DNA from: Elusimicrobiota bacterium
GTDB taxonomy: Bacteria; Elusimicrobiota; Elusimicrobia; Elusimicrobiales; UBA9959
Reading direction: 5' to 3'
DNA: 64,000 nucleotides
Assembly (NCBI GenBank): GCA_026388155.1
Contig: JAPLKI010000025.1
Location: 1-64,000, forward strand
Part shown: in pieces, positions 43,206 through 52,618 of the stretch
Position numbering within the stretch: the stretch's first letter is position 1
Layout of the letters: each line of letters starts with the position of its first letter
Notes under the pieces: generated by a model
Seen by the model: the letters and a program-made list of their open reading frames with translations, nothing else
The model's database searches: none
Told to the model about the DNA's origin: nothing
Position numbers and translations under genes: made by a program

Positions 43206-44135
43206 CTATTTGTATTTGGCCAGAAAGGCCTTATATTGCTTCCAGAGGGCGGCCATGGAGTAGGTGTGCTGGCCGTAAGGGCTTCCGGGAAGAGAGGCCC
43301 ATATGTCGTTGAGCTTACCCATGGCTTTCTTGAAATTGTTATAGTCGGCGGAATTCTCCACCGCGCGATACGCGCCGGCTCTGCGGATAATTTCCAGTGC
43401 GGCTTTATCCTGATTGGGCGGAGTGAAATTTTTCAATTCAAGATCCCCGGCAAGGGGGTCCCAGGTCGAGGCAAGGAACTGATATCGTCCGGCCGCGCTT
43501 GAACATAGCCCGCCCTGACACTTCACCTTCCGGGGATGATCGGCATAGCTTTTAAAGGTGGCGAAAGTAAATATATAGTTGTATCTGTCCCTGGTACCCT
43601 CGGCGTAAGCCAGGGTGTCAAGGAACGCGCGGACATTTTTAGGGAGCTGCCATGCGCCTCCTGCGGAACTGGCGGCGACATGCGTCATAAGGATATAGCC
43701 TTTCGTCAGGGCGCAGCCGGGGACGGGCTCCTTAAAAACCACGGTCATATATTCGCTTTCAAATCCCGGCGCAGCCTCGGTCGGATATCTGGTGTTCGGG
43801 GAAAGGGCGCATTTCCCTGTCCCATCCTCAAGCTGGTCCAAGTTGACGCCGCCAGCCGCAAGAAAGGCGGTGGCCCCGCCGATAAGAACATAGTCCCCGA
43901 CATCCGCACTCTTTTGCCGCGGCCAGGTGAAACCGGGTTCATTGTTGTTTTCGGGCAGGCGCTGTTTGGCAAATACGACCTGCTGTTCGGGTTCAGGAAA
44001 AGATATCTGCGCCTGACTGGAGGCGCCTGCACTGTCCAAAAGACTTTGCAGAGCCGGCGTCCGGGCGAATCCCTCCGCGCAAAGAGAGAGGAGGATAGTT
44101 GCCGCTGCCAGGGAAACCGATCTTCGCGCGTTCAT
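43206..44135 (-). CDS. Secreted GH104 (phage-lambda-endolysin-type) murein transglycosylase
   Basis: About 309 residues. ATG 44135 opens a signal peptide (VSLAAATILLSLCAEGFA). After an N-terminal domain of ~165 residues, the last ~140 residues match lambda endolysin R. These are RAFLDTLAYAEGTRDRYNY with the catalytic Glu, SYADHPRKV, AAGRYQFLASTWDPLA, FTPPNQDKAAL and NDIWASLPGSPYGQ. It would cleave MurNAc-GlcNAc bonds in the periplasm. A phage lysis domain fused to an exported domain and surrounded by housekeeping genes suggests domestication, since no other phage gene is near. Confidence 0.88.
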   Translation of the reverse strand: MNARRSVSLAAATILLSLCAEGFARTPALQSLLDSAGASSQAQISFPEPEQQVVFAKQRLPENNNEPGFTWPRQKSADVGDYVLIGGATAFLAAGGVNLDQLEDGTGKCALSPNTRYPTEAAPGFESEYMTVVFKEPVPGCALTKGYILMTHVAASSAGGAWQLPKNVRAFLDTLAYAEGTRDRYNYIFTFATFKSYADHPRKVKCQGGLCSSAAGRYQFLASTWDPLAGDLELKNFTPPNQDKAALEIIRRAGAYRAVENSADYNNFKKAMGKLNDIWASLPGSPYGQHTYSMAALWKQYKAFLAKYK

Positions 44136-44336
44136 GAATATAGTATGGCCGATAAAACCGGCTCTGTACTGGGCCCAACGGCCCATTTAACTATAGGTCT
44201 TCTGTCCTGGCGGACGCCGGGTGTGGATTCCCCCTCAGAAGCGCGGCCCTGGTCCGGCGCAGATGAGCCTGCATTAAAAAAACACACGACACTCGGCCCG
44301 GGAATCCCGCGAGTTGATTTTTCCGCAATTTTTTGC

Positions 44337-44365
44337 TTTACCGGCGGCGGGGTTTTTGCTATCAT
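44337..44365 (+). promoter_or_regulatory. Near-leaderless promoter of rplU-rpmA-obgE
   Basis: TTTACC (44337-44342)-17-TATCAT (44360-44365). ATG 44375 is 9 bases past the -10 box, the same spacing as at rplM. Confidence 0.55.
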
Positions 44366-44374
44366 ATCACTATC

Positions 44375-44683
44375 ATGTACGCAATAATAGAAACAGGCGG
44401 AAAACAATATTGGGTAGTCCCGGGAGAGATTTTGCAGATAGAGAAACTCCCTGCCGAAAAAGGCGCGGAAGTGACTTTTAAGGCTTTATGGTCGGCATCG
44501 CAGGAGGAAAAAAGCGCCGCCGCCAAGTCCCCCGAAGCCAAAGTAACGGCCAAAGTCCTGCGGCATCTCAAAGGCCCCAAATTACTGGTTTTCCGTAAAA
44601 AGCCGAAAAAGGCTTACGAAAGAAGTTTAGGCCACCGCCAGGAACTGACTGAAATAGAAGTTAAAGAAATTCAGTTGTCATAG
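44375..44683 (+). CDS. rplU: Large-subunit ribosomal protein bL21
   Basis: 102 residues starting [17 protein letters not shown], with [33 protein letters not shown] at the C-terminal half. A short Ser/Ala/Lys insert ([15 protein letters not shown]) lies mid-protein. ATG 44375 gives the family N-terminus; the frame is open upstream but not homologous. No Shine-Dalgarno sequence. It heads the classic rplU-rpmA-obgE operon. Confidence 0.97.
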   Translation: MYAIIETGGKQYWVVPGEILQIEKLPAEKGAEVTFKALWSASQEEKSAAAKSPEAKVTAKVLRHLKGPKLLVFRKKPKKAYERSLGHRQELTEIEVKEIQLS

Positions 44684-44721
44684 TTGCTGGCTTCGAATTT
44701 CAAGAAAAGAGGTTTTTGTTT

Positions 44722-44982
44722 ATGGCGCATACAAAAGCACAAGGTTCAAGCACCAACGGGCGCGACAGCCAGGGCCAGCGCCTTGGCGTAAAGCGCTACG
44801 GCAGCCAGGCCGTAAACGCCGGTGAGATCCTGGTAAGACAGCGCGGCACAAAGTTCCTCCCCGGAGCCAATGTGGGCAGGGGTTCCGACGACACGCTGTT
44901 CGCCAAAATAACGGGTGTGGTTAAATTTGAGTGGGCCAAACGCGATAAAAAGCAGATCAGCGTTTACCCCGCCGCGAAATAG
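44722..44982 (+). CDS. rpmA: Large-subunit ribosomal protein bL27
   Basis: 86 residues: [26 protein letters not shown] and [21 protein letters not shown] are family signatures. The N-terminus lies near the peptidyl-transferase centre and begins AHTK without the cleavable extension of Firmicutes. ATG 44722 is preferred to the in-frame TTG at 44716. Confidence 0.98.
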   Translation: MAHTKAQGSSTNGRDSQGQRLGVKRYGSQAVNAGEILVRQRGTKFLPGANVGRGSDDTLFAKITGVVKFEWAKRDKKQISVYPAAK

Positions 44983-45000
44983 CGTTTTTTCCGGCTAAAA

Positions 45001-45027
45001 CCTCCTAAACTTTTTAGGAGGTTTTTT
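45001..45027 (+). terminator. Intrinsic terminator between rpmA and obgE
   Basis: 9-bp stem CCTCCTAAA/TTTAGGAGG, 3-base loop, six T. Its 3' arm contains AGGAGG, 16 bases before the obgE ATG, so the same bases may serve as a distant ribosome-binding site when unfolded. This could attenuate obgE. Confidence 0.8.
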
Positions 45028-45037
45028 ATTTCAATTT

Positions 45038-46393
45038 ATGTCAAGAGAAAAAGGCAAGACCCCGGACTTCATAGATACGGCTAAAGTCTATCTCAGGGCC
45101 GGAAGCGGCGGCGACGGCTGCTCGTCGTTCCGGCGGGAAAAATTCGTGCCTTACGGCGGGCCCGACGGCGGGCACGGCGGCCGGGGCGGCAATGTTTATT
45201 TTGAAACCACGCATAATGTAAACACCCTTTCCGAAATAGCCTCGCACCCGCACATTTTCGCCACGGACGGTTCGCCGGGAAAGGGCAAGAAAATGGAAGG
45301 TTTGTCCGGAAAGGATATTCTGGTATATGTGCCCTGCGGAACCCTTGTCAAAGTCGGGGGAAAAGTGATAGCCGACCTGAAAATTCCCGGGCAAAAATTC
45401 CTGGCCGCGAAGGGCGGACGGGGCGGACGGGGGAACCTCTCTTTTAAAACGAAATTCAACACGGCTCCGCACATTTCAGAGAAAGGCGAGCCGGGAGAGG
45501 CCCTGGAAGCGACGCTTGAGCTGAGCATTCTGGCCGATGTGGGATTTGTCGGCTTCCCGAACGCCGGGAAATCCACCCTGCTCGCGCGTATTTCGGCCGC
45601 GCGGCCAAAAATAGCCTCTTATCCTTTTACCACTTTACATCCCAGCCTCGGCGTAATCCGCCACAAAGGCAGTTCATTTGTGGCCGCGGACATTCCCGGC
45701 CTGATCGAGGGGGCGCATTCAGGCAAAGGTCTTGGCGTCCAGTTCCTTAAACATATTTTAAGAACCCGCCTGCTGATACAGTTAGTGGACCCCCAGGGCT
45801 TCAAAGACTGCACGCCTGAGCAATCGGTGCGCGTAATTGCAAGGGAGCTTAAAGAATTTCACCCTAAACTCGCTAAAAAACCGCGGCTGCTGGTCGTAAC
45901 CAAGAGCGACCTGCCTGAGGCGCAGAAAGTTTTCACTGCGCTTTCAAAGAAATTCAAAAAACAGGAAATTTTCCTTATTTCCCCCTTCACTGGCGCGGGA
46001 ACGAAAAACCTGCTTGACTCAATAATAAAGCTGCTGCCGCGAATAAAGGAAACTGAGATTTTTGCCCCTAAAAAAGAACCCGACACGGGCCTTGTCAACA
46101 AACCTCTGCCCACGGGCTTTAAGGTGGGACATTCCGCCGACGGTGTTTTTGAACTGACCGGCGAGAAACTGCTTAAAATCATGGCCATGGTCAATTTTTC
46201 CCAGCCCGATTCACTGAACCGGCTGCGGCGTATTTTCAAGCTGATAGGCGTTGACAAGATGCTTAAACGGCACGGCGTAAGGGCAGGAGAGATCGTGCGC
46301 ATAGCCGGCAGGGAGTTTGAGTGGACCGAGGAAATACAAAGGACCAGGCCGAAGAAAAACGCCAAATTTGCCTACAAATACGAGGAACATTAG
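45038..46393 (+). CDS. obgE: Obg-family GTPase (ribosome assembly, stress)
   Basis: 451 residues. The Obg fold has Gly-rich repeats (GGPDGGHGGRGGNVYF, GGRGGRGN). The G domain has G1 GFPNAGKST, switch region with YPFTTL, G3 DIPGLIEG, and G4 TKSD. The C-terminal OCT domain is present (about 345-430). Essential late 50S assembly factor. A strong terminator and only 55 bases separate it from rpmA. Confidence 0.97.
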   Translation: MSREKGKTPDFIDTAKVYLRAGSGGDGCSSFRREKFVPYGGPDGGHGGRGGNVYFETTHNVNTLSEIASHPHIFATDGSPGKGKKMEGLSGKDILVYVPCGTLVKVGGKVIADLKIPGQKFLAAKGGRGGRGNLSFKTKFNTAPHISEKGEPGEALEATLELSILADVGFVGFPNAGKSTLLARISAARPKIASYPFTTLHPSLGVIRHKGSSFVAADIPGLIEGAHSGKGLGVQFLKHILRTRLLIQLVDPQGFKDCTPEQSVRVIARELKEFHPKLAKKPRLLVVTKSDLPEAQKVFTALSKKFKKQEIFLISPFTGAGTKNLLDSIIKLLPRIKETEIFAPKKEPDTGLVNKPLPTGFKVGHSADGVFELTGEKLLKIMAMVNFSQPDSLNRLRRIFKLIGVDKMLKRHGVRAGEIVRIAGREFEWTEEIQRTRPKKNAKFAYKYEEH

Positions 46394-46397
46394 ATAG

Positions 46398-46495
46398 AGC
46401 GGGGCTAGCGTATAGGGGCTAGGGGTTTAGGGAAGGAGTTCCTTATTCCAGCACCCTCTAACCCAATCCCCTGGCCTCCAACCCCTAACCTCTGT
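46398..46495. repeat. GGGGTTTAGGG-word fold-back element
   Basis: Left words GGGGCTAGCGTATAGGGGCTAG and GGGTTTAGGG, and right words CCCTCTAACCCAATCCCCTG and CCAACCCCTAACC, around core GGGAAGGAGTTCCTTA (46430-46445). It fills the convergent gap between obgE and the OmpA-type gene. This is the clearest copy in the window. Confidence 0.8.
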
Positions 46496-46497
46496 TG

Positions 46498-47001
46498 TTA
46501 ATATATCGCTTCCCAATCTCTGGTGGTAATTGTGAATTCCACTCTTCTATTGAGCGCGCGGGCCTTATCGGAAGTATCCGTAAACAAAAGCCGGCCCTTG
46601 CCGTAGCCTCGTATCCGTATGAAATCGGGGTATACTCCCTTTAAAACAAGGTAGGACTTTACGGCCCCCGCCCGCATGAAAGAGAGCTTCTCGTTGTAAA
46701 CCTCCCCTCCGACATCGTCGGTATGGCCCTCAAGCGAAAGTTTAAGCGTGCGGTGCTTTAAAAGCACCTCGGCCACCATATCCAGCGTACGGAAGGAGTC
46801 GGGAAGCAGCTTGTCGGAACCTGATTCGAATTCTATGGGGGGTATTTGTTTTGAAAACACCATATCCATTATGGACTGAAGCTCAAGTCTGGCGCGGCGG
46901 GCTTCCTCGATATCGGCCGCGCTCCGGCGGGTCCCGAAACAGGCGCATGCAAAAACAATAACAGTCAGAAAATATAAATGATAATTGCGTTTTTTATACA
47001 T
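46498..47001 (-). CDS. OmpA/Pal-type peptidoglycan-binding protein
   Basis: 167 residues. A hydrophobic export segment (YFLTVIVFACACFG, perhaps a lipobox with Cys) is followed by a helix and the OmpA C-terminal domain: IEFESGSDKLLPDSFRTLD, LEGHTDDVGGEVYNEKLSFMRA and RIRGYGKGR. The domain binds meso-DAP murein non-covalently. It may be a Pal-like lipoprotein, but no tol genes are near. It follows the squalene-synthase gene by 19 bases. Confidence 0.9.
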   Translation of the reverse strand: MYKKRNYHLYFLTVIVFACACFGTRRSAADIEEARRARLELQSIMDMVFSKQIPPIEFESGSDKLLPDSFRTLDMVAEVLLKHRTLKLSLEGHTDDVGGEVYNEKLSFMRAGAVKSYLVLKGVYPDFIRIRGYGKGRLLFTDTSDKARALNRRVEFTITTRDWEAIY

Positions 47002-47020
47002 AATTTAAGCCTTTCAACCC

Positions 47021-48070
47021 TTAGTGAGATTGATTTATGGAAACTATCAGAGTTTCCCTTCTGAAGCGGTAGCCCCTGGCGAAAGCGGTATTGCTTAACA
47101 GCAGCGGCGGGGTTAAGGCGATGGTCGAATAAATTCTGTTGCGTTTAATACGCGGACGGTCGGCGGGATCAAGCAAGTTCGAGTCGACAACCTCCGCAAG
47201 GGTATCCATGGCCCAATAAACGGGCCAAATAACGGCGGCCCGCATGGCCAGTTCGGTCTTTGGGATGGAGGCCACAAATTCCTCGCTCATATCCAGCTGA
47301 TCCACCGCCCATGCTATCCATTTATAAACCACAGCCTGAAGCCTTTCCATGTTAATGGGATTAAAAAGGTCCTGCGGCAGAAGATCTTGCGGCGAAAGAT
47401 CCGATTGCGGCAGGTAACACCGGCCGGCTTTAAGATCGGCGCTCATGTCTTTGAGAATATTTGTCATCTGGAGGGCGGAACCTATGGCGAACGCCGCTTG
47501 TTCGGAAGGGTACTTTACCGCGCTTATGTTATTGTGCCGTATAGCCGCCCTGTAAAGCCGGGCCCAGAAAATTCCCGGAATGCCGCCTATACAGCCGCAA
47601 TATTTTTTAAGCTCTTCCTCCGTTTTAAAAGCGGACAGGCCCGGAGCCGCGAAAATTTCCAGGTCCATTTCCATGCCGCGGGCCACGCCGTCGCAGACAA
47701 AATTGATCAAAACGCGGTCGCTTTCAGGTAATTTGAGGTAAACGGCTAAAAGCTTATCAAACCTGAGCAACAGCTCTTTTTCCCTGGGATTTGCGGCGCA
47801 GGCTCCCAGCCGCTTTATTTTCTCAGACAGCTCCGCGGATATTTTTTTGTCATCCAAACTCCGTGAAAGGGCCAAAATTTCGCGTTTAAGCCCGTTAGCG
47901 GGTCCTATACAGTCGGTTACCGTGTCAAGCGCGCGGCAAAGCAGATAGCCCATGGCCATTGCCGCCCGCGTTCTATCCGGCAGAATGTTAATGCTGAGAT
48001 AAAACGTACGGGAAACATTTTTAAGTATCCTCTTGAGATCCGCGTCAAATACGCGGCTGTGTTTTTCCAT
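47021..48070 (-). CDS. Squalene synthase family protein (long form)
   Basis: 349 residues. The entry segment is SRTFYLSINILPDRTRAAMAMGYLLCRALDTVTDC, with the first Asp motif DTVTD. The second is NILKDMSADLKAGRCYLP. The spacing and length resemble farnesyl-diphosphate farnesyltransferases and their bacterial homologues, which condense two FPP. No hopanoid cyclase, hpn or carotenoid gene is in the window, so product is open. The C-terminal membrane helix of eukaryotic enzymes is absent. Confidence 0.9.
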   Translation of the reverse strand: MEKHSRVFDADLKRILKNVSRTFYLSINILPDRTRAAMAMGYLLCRALDTVTDCIGPANGLKREILALSRSLDDKKISAELSEKIKRLGACAANPREKELLLRFDKLLAVYLKLPESDRVLINFVCDGVARGMEMDLEIFAAPGLSAFKTEEELKKYCGCIGGIPGIFWARLYRAAIRHNNISAVKYPSEQAAFAIGSALQMTNILKDMSADLKAGRCYLPQSDLSPQDLLPQDLFNPINMERLQAVVYKWIAWAVDQLDMSEEFVASIPKTELAMRAAVIWPVYWAMDTLAEVVDSNLLDPADRPRIKRNRIYSTIALTPPLLLSNTAFARGYRFRRETLIVSINQSH

Positions 48071-48106
48071 ATGAGTTGCTACTAAATTCTACAAAATTAG
48101 ATAACC

Positions 48107-49414
48107 CTACAACGCCGTCCGTTCAAGCCCCTCGGCATCTCCCAGGACGGCCGCTTCACTGTCCAGCAGACCCAGATCCCTGTAAACATGGTGTGCCCTG
48201 CCGCTTATCTCACCGATCTTGCTTCTAAAAACCATAGCCCCGCATATAACCGCCGCCCCGCTCAGGAAAATTGTCCAGGGGGCGCCGATACGGCTGGCCA
48301 TCCAGCCGGCCAAAAGGCTGCCGAAAGGCGCCATCCCCATGAAAGCCAGCGAATACAAGGCCATTACCCGGCCGCGCTTATCATCTTCCACCACAGTCTG
48401 TATTACGGTATTACTGGAGGCCATCTGGCTTATAAGGCCGAAACTGGCCGCCGCGATACAGACAGCCGAAACGGCTAAAACCCTGGAAAAAGAAAAAGCT
48501 ATCAGGCCCGCTCCGAACAGCCCGGAAAAAACAGGTATCTTCCGCTCAAGCCCCGGCACATGTTTCCGCCAGGCAAGGCGCAGGGCCGCGCACAAAGCGC
48601 CCGCGCCCGAGCAGGCAAACAGGAAACCAAGCGTCCTTGGCCCACCCTTGAGCACGCCTTTTACGAATACAGGCATAAGCACCGTATACGGCATACCCAA
48701 CAGGCTGCCAAGCGCCAGCAGCATGAGTATGTATCTTATAGGCGTAAACCCAAAAGTGTACGAAAGCCCTTCTTTAAAGCCGGATCCCGCTTTTTTGCGC
48801 CCGTCAGCGGCGGCTGGCTTCCTGTTTATTTTCATTGCAAGCAGCGCGGCTATCACCGCCAGGTAGGACAGTGCATTCAGAAGGAAACAGAGGCCTTCGC
48901 CGAATGCCGCTATAAGTATTCCGGCAGCGCTTGGCCCAATGAGCCTGGCGGAATTGAAGATGGATGAATTAAGGGCTATGGCGTTGGCCAGATCTTCTTT
49001 GCGCTCCACTATCTCTATGACAAAAGACTGCCTGGCGGGCATGTCAAACGCGTTGACGATACCCAAAAGAGCGCTTAAAGCGATTATATGCCATATCTCT
49101 ATGCGGCCGGAAAGCACCAGCATGGAAAGTATAAAGGCCTGCAGCATGGCAAGTGTCTGGGTACATATAATTATCCGGTGGCGGTTGAAGCGGTCGGCAA
49201 CAACCCCGGTAAACGGCGCAAGAAGAAAACTGGGTATCTGGCTGACGAAACCGACCACACCCAGCAGCATGGCGGAACCGGTCAGCCGGTAAACAAGCCA
49301 GCTCAGAGCCACGGTCTGCATCCAGGTTCCCACAAGCGAGATTATCTGCCCGGAAAAGTAAAGGCGGTAATTCCGGTGTTTTAAGGCCCGGAAAAGCCTG
49401 TCTAGACGCTGCAT
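48107..49414 (-). CDS. MFS transporter (exporter type)
   Basis: 435 residues with about 12 membrane helices. The MFS signature between helices 2 and 3 is GVVADRFNRHRIII. The overall pattern (FRALKHRNYRLYFSGQIISLVGTWMQTVALSWLVYRLTGS at the N-terminus) is that of the MFS_3 / enterobactin-exporter-like group of drug or siderophore exporters. Substrate unknown. Its start overlaps the end of anmK by 13 bases, so both are on one transcript. Confidence 0.92.
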   Translation of the reverse strand: MQRLDRLFRALKHRNYRLYFSGQIISLVGTWMQTVALSWLVYRLTGSAMLLGVVGFVSQIPSFLLAPFTGVVADRFNRHRIIICTQTLAMLQAFILSMLVLSGRIEIWHIIALSALLGIVNAFDMPARQSFVIEIVERKEDLANAIALNSSIFNSARLIGPSAAGILIAAFGEGLCFLLNALSYLAVIAALLAMKINRKPAAADGRKKAGSGFKEGLSYTFGFTPIRYILMLLALGSLLGMPYTVLMPVFVKGVLKGGPRTLGFLFACSGAGALCAALRLAWRKHVPGLERKIPVFSGLFGAGLIAFSFSRVLAVSAVCIAAASFGLISQMASSNTVIQTVVEDDKRGRVMALYSLAFMGMAPFGSLLAGWMASRIGAPWTIFLSGAAVICGAMVFRSKIGEISGRAHHVYRDLGLLDSEAAVLGDAEGLERTAL

Positions 49415-50532
49415 GAATTTATAACCTTCCCCAATACCCGCGCGCTTTTGGCGCCGGTGGCGGAGGGGCAGTGGTTAACTTCGCCGTTAAGCGCCAGCCA
49501 CCCCAGCAAAGCGAAACAGGCCGCCTCTTTTGCCAGCGGGTGTATGCCGCGGCGGGCGATGGTGTAAACTTTTACAGGGGCCAGAAGTCCGGAAAGATTG
49601 GCCATAAGCGCGGGGTTCAACGCCCCTCCCCCGCTCACTATAAGCTCTTCAGTGCCGGCCGGGGCGTGCCTTTGGAACGCCAGGGCGATACTCACGGCGG
49701 TGAAATAATTCAGCGTGGCAAGAAGATCGTGTTTAGACCGGACATTAAGCCGGTTTAAGAAATATTTCCTCAGGAACACACCGGAGAATTCATCTCTATC
49801 CAGGGATTTAGGCGGCATTAACCGGAAAAAAGGCAGCTTCATAAGTTTCATGACCATGGCATAGTCCACTTTCCCGGCCATGGCCCAGCGGCCGTTACGG
49901 TCAAAAGCCTCTTTTCCGCCGGTCAGCAGGGATACCGCCGTATCCATAAGTGAGTTTCCGGGGCCGGTGTCAAAGCCGGTAGTCACCAAGTTCCTGCCCA
50001 CGAAAGCGATATTTCCCACGCCGCCGACATTCTGCAAAGCGACGGGCCGCCCCCCGCCGAACAGATATTCATCCATAAAAGGGATAAGCGGAGCGCCCTC
50101 CCCGCCGGCCGCCATGTCCGCCGGCCTGAAGTCCGAAACCACCGGAATGCCGGAAGCTTCAGCCAGGAAAGAAGCCTCGCCTATCTGTAAAGTGTTGGGA
50201 ATACCGCCCCCCGGATAATGGCAGACTGTCTGGCCGTGGGAACCGATGACGGCAATATCCCTGAAATTCACCCTGTTGCGGCGGGCGAACTTGATAAGCA
50301 TAGCGGCCCAGGTCCGGCCCAGTTCGAAATTAAGCCCGGAAAGGCGCGGTGTCTTCATTTCTTTGGCGGAAAGTATTTTAGCCCGGAGACCCGCGCTATA
50401 CGGATAAGTTTCACAGGCCAGAGTTGCAAGCTCTTTTTTGCCGGAATTAAGCGAACAAAGCGCTATCGAAAGCCCGTCAGCCGAAGTGCCGGACATAAGG
50501 CCGATAATTTTCACTTGTTTCCCCTTGTTCAT
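49402..50532 (-). CDS. anmK: Anhydro-N-acetylmuramic acid kinase
   Basis: 376 residues. GLMSGTSADGLSIAL opens the actin-like ATPase fold; SHGQTVCHYP, DTGPGNSLMD and VSGGGALNP are family motifs. AnmK phosphorylates and opens the anhydro sugar released by lytic transglycosylases, the first step in reusing murein. That links it functionally to the GH104 enzyme at 43206, although a lambda-type product is also anhydro. murQ is not in the window. Confidence 0.95.
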   Translation of the reverse strand: MNKGKQVKIIGLMSGTSADGLSIALCSLNSGKKELATLACETYPYSAGLRAKILSAKEMKTPRLSGLNFELGRTWAAMLIKFARRNRVNFRDIAVIGSHGQTVCHYPGGGIPNTLQIGEASFLAEASGIPVVSDFRPADMAAGGEGAPLIPFMDEYLFGGGRPVALQNVGGVGNIAFVGRNLVTTGFDTGPGNSLMDTAVSLLTGGKEAFDRNGRWAMAGKVDYAMVMKLMKLPFFRLMPPKSLDRDEFSGVFLRKYFLNRLNVRSKHDLLATLNYFTAVSIALAFQRHAPAGTEELIVSGGGALNPALMANLSGLLAPVKVYTIARRGIHPLAKEAACFALLGWLALNGEVNHCPSATGAKSARVLGKVINSCSV

Positions 50533-50554
50533 AGGAACCTCGTTAAAGGCAGTG

Positions 50555-50595
50555 GTTAGAGTTCAGGGGCTAGGGGTTTAGGGAGAAGATCCTTA
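50555..50595. repeat. GGGGTTTAGGG-word element
   Basis: GTGGTTAGAGTTCAGGGGCTAG and GGGGTTTAGGG lead into core GGGAGAAGATCCTTA (50581-50595). The right arm is poorly kept. Confidence 0.6.
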
Positions 50596-50630
50596 TTTCT
50601 GCGGCCCGACCTTTTAGCCTTCCTGGCCAT

Positions 50631-51125
50631 TCATGACAATAACAAACCCAGAACTTTTTTGTAATTTACCTTTTCCGCTTTAATTACCGCGTATTTTTTA
50701 AGATTAAGGGAAGCTGCCGCCTGCTTGCAAAGCCCTTTCCTGACCACAATAAAAATTTTCATGTTCCGGCTCTTTATCAGTTTTTTCACCGCTGCCGCGT
50801 AGCCATAGCCGGAGACTTCAAGCGGCCCGAATTCGTCTATGATCGCCACTTCACAGCCTTTTGCCTGAAGAATGGCTTTTGAGGCGAAAGAAAACCCGGC
50901 CTTTGATGCGGCTATAACGCCATTAGAAACTTCAAGCAGCGGAACGCTTTTTCCGGAAAGGATATCAAAAACCCTGTACAATCGGCTGGAGCCCTTAAAT
51001 TCCTTTATAGCGTAAACCCCGCCTGTTTTAATTCTTTTTTCCTTAAGGGCCTTAAGCAGGCGCTTTATAAAAGCGGTTTTACCTGAGTTTACCGGAGCGC
51101 TCAGAAAGCATACTTCACTTTTCAT
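50631..51125 (-). CDS. THEP1-like nucleoside-triphosphatase (intact P-loop)
   Basis: 164 residues with Walker A SAPVNSGKTAF (9-19) and Walker B AIIDEFGPLEVSG, the THEP1/DUF265 layout. These hydrolyse NTPs in vitro but have no firm role. The same family, without the P-loop, is encoded next to murC at 14583-15119. A TAACAT box 8 bases before the ATG hints at another near-leaderless start. Confidence 0.85.
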   Translation of the reverse strand: MKSEVCFLSAPVNSGKTAFIKRLLKALKEKRIKTGGVYAIKEFKGSSRLYRVFDILSGKSVPLLEVSNGVIAASKAGFSFASKAILQAKGCEVAIIDEFGPLEVSGYGYAAAVKKLIKSRNMKIFIVVRKGLCKQAAASLNLKKYAVIKAEKVNYKKVLGLLLS

Positions 51126-51212
51126 AGACGTGCATGTTACAGCGAATAGTGAATGGCGATCAGGGGATGTTTACAGCACCCTGCTTCTAAACTCGAACAT
51201 TAAATCGCTTAA

Positions 51213-51842
51213 TCACTGTTTACTTCCCGCTATTTTTTTCAGCTCTTCGACTTCGGCGCGTAAAACTTTTATTTCCTCTCCGCACACGTCAAAAAGTTTG
51301 TTATGGTCCAGCTGGGAGGTTTCACCTATTCCGCCCTCTTTGGACTTGGCCGGCACGCCAAAAACAGTGGTTTGCGGCGGCACTTCTTTAAGCACCACAG
51401 AACCCGCGCCGATGCGCGAATGATCGCCTATGTTAATGGCGCCAAGTATTATAGCCCCGGAACCGATAACAACCCCGTTGCCTATTGTCGGGTGGCGCTT
51501 TTTTTTCTCAAGCGAAGTGCCGCCAAGCACTACGCCCTGGTACATCAGCACATCATCGCCTATCTCAGCGGTTTCGCCTATGACCACGCCCATGCCGTGG
51601 TCAATAAAAAACCTGCGGCCTATAGCGGCGCCGGGATGTATTTCAATGCCGGTAAACGCTCTTGCGGCGTGAGAAACAAGGCGCGCAGGCAAATAAAGCC
51701 CCAGCCTCCATAAAAAATGCGCCAGCCTGTGCGCCCACACGGCATGCAGGCCCGGATAACACAACAGAACTTCGACAAAACCCCTGGCAGCCGGGTCCTC
51801 TTTAAAAACCGTGCGCACATCCTCAATTATTCTTTTTATCAT
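51213..51842 (-). CDS. cysE: Serine O-acetyltransferase
   Basis: 209 residues. A short N-terminal helical domain is followed by a left-handed beta-helix of hexapeptide repeats ([31 protein letters not shown], then [31 protein letters not shown]). The active-site His residues are in FIDHGMG and in KKRHPTIG. It makes O-acetylserine for cysteine. The C-terminal tail is a coiled coil ([12 protein letters not shown]) rather than the usual Ile-terminated peptide. No cysK in the window. Confidence 0.95.
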   Translation of the reverse strand: MIKRIIEDVRTVFKEDPAARGFVEVLLCYPGLHAVWAHRLAHFLWRLGLYLPARLVSHAARAFTGIEIHPGAAIGRRFFIDHGMGVVIGETAEIGDDVLMYQGVVLGGTSLEKKKRHPTIGNGVVIGSGAIILGAINIGDHSRIGAGSVVLKEVPPQTTVFGVPAKSKEGGIGETSQLDHNKLFDVCGEEIKVLRAEVEELKKIAGSKQ

Positions 51843-51844
51843 TT

Positions 51845-52366
51845 TTATCTTCTGGCGTAGCGCGACGTCAGCGCGGCTTTTGCAAGCATTAATTTTGGGA
51901 TAGAAGGCTGTGAGCCTTCAAGACGCGCGGCGGACAGCGCGTAGAGCGTGAAGATATAGCGGTGCGTGCCTGAAGGCGGGCATGGGCCGCCGTAACCGGA
52001 CTCCCCAAAGCTGTTTTTAAGTTCACGGGACGGAGCCGGGAATTTTCCGGCTCTCTCCAGAGAATGTACGCCTGCCGGGATATCCACAACTATCCAATGA
52101 GTGAAATTGCCCATAGGCGCGTCGGGGTCTTCAAGAATAAGCGCGAAACTTTTAGTCCCTTCCGGCTCTCCGCTCCATTTAAGCCCGGGCGGAACATTTT
52201 TCCCGTCGCAGGTAAAAACAGCATCCAGCGCGTCTCCGTCTTTAACATCCTCCGAAAACAGCGTAAAAGCCGGAACACCGGGAACCGCAGCCGGTCTGTC
52301 AGTGTGAGCAGGCTGGCAGGATACGAACACCGCCGCTGCAAAAACCATGAAAGCTGTATTTTTCAC
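51845..52366 (-). CDS. PEBP-family (YbhB/YbcL) lipoprotein
   Basis: About 173 residues. GTG 52366 is preferred since GGAGGG lies just upstream of it; ATG 52381 is the alternative. The lipobox is FVSC. The PEBP fold shows in [46 protein letters not shown] and [20 protein letters not shown], which holds the ligand pocket. Function of bacterial members is unclear. It ends two bases before the cysE start codon region, in the same transcript. Confidence 0.92.
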   Translation of the reverse strand: MKNTAFMVFAAAVFVSCQPAHTDRPAAVPGVPAFTLFSEDVKDGDALDAVFTCDGKNVPPGLKWSGEPEGTKSFALILEDPDAPMGNFTHWIVVDIPAGVHSLERAGKFPAPSRELKNSFGESGYGGPCPPSGTHRYIFTLYALSAARLEGSQPSIPKLMLAKAALTSRYARR

Positions 52367-52618
52367 AATATATCCCTCCATTGGCGGATAACGCGAAATG
52401 ACGGTTTTTCGGACCCTTAGCGGCTGTTCAACCGATTCCCGGCTATTCGTCTTAATCGTTAGTGATATTTTAGCAATTCAAAACCTTAAAGAAACCGTCG
52501 GGCGGCGTTTGCCGCCGCGCAAATTGACTTATGGGGTGAGATGTTGTTAAACTTCATTTAATACGCGCGTTCATATAATATCGCGTACCAAAGGGGGTTG
52601 CCGCTTATAAAGCTTTCC

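Noticed and set aside
43206-44135. Prophage suggested by the lambda-type endolysin
   Set aside because: No capsid, tail, terminase, holin or integrase gene surrounds it; neighbours are chromosomal.
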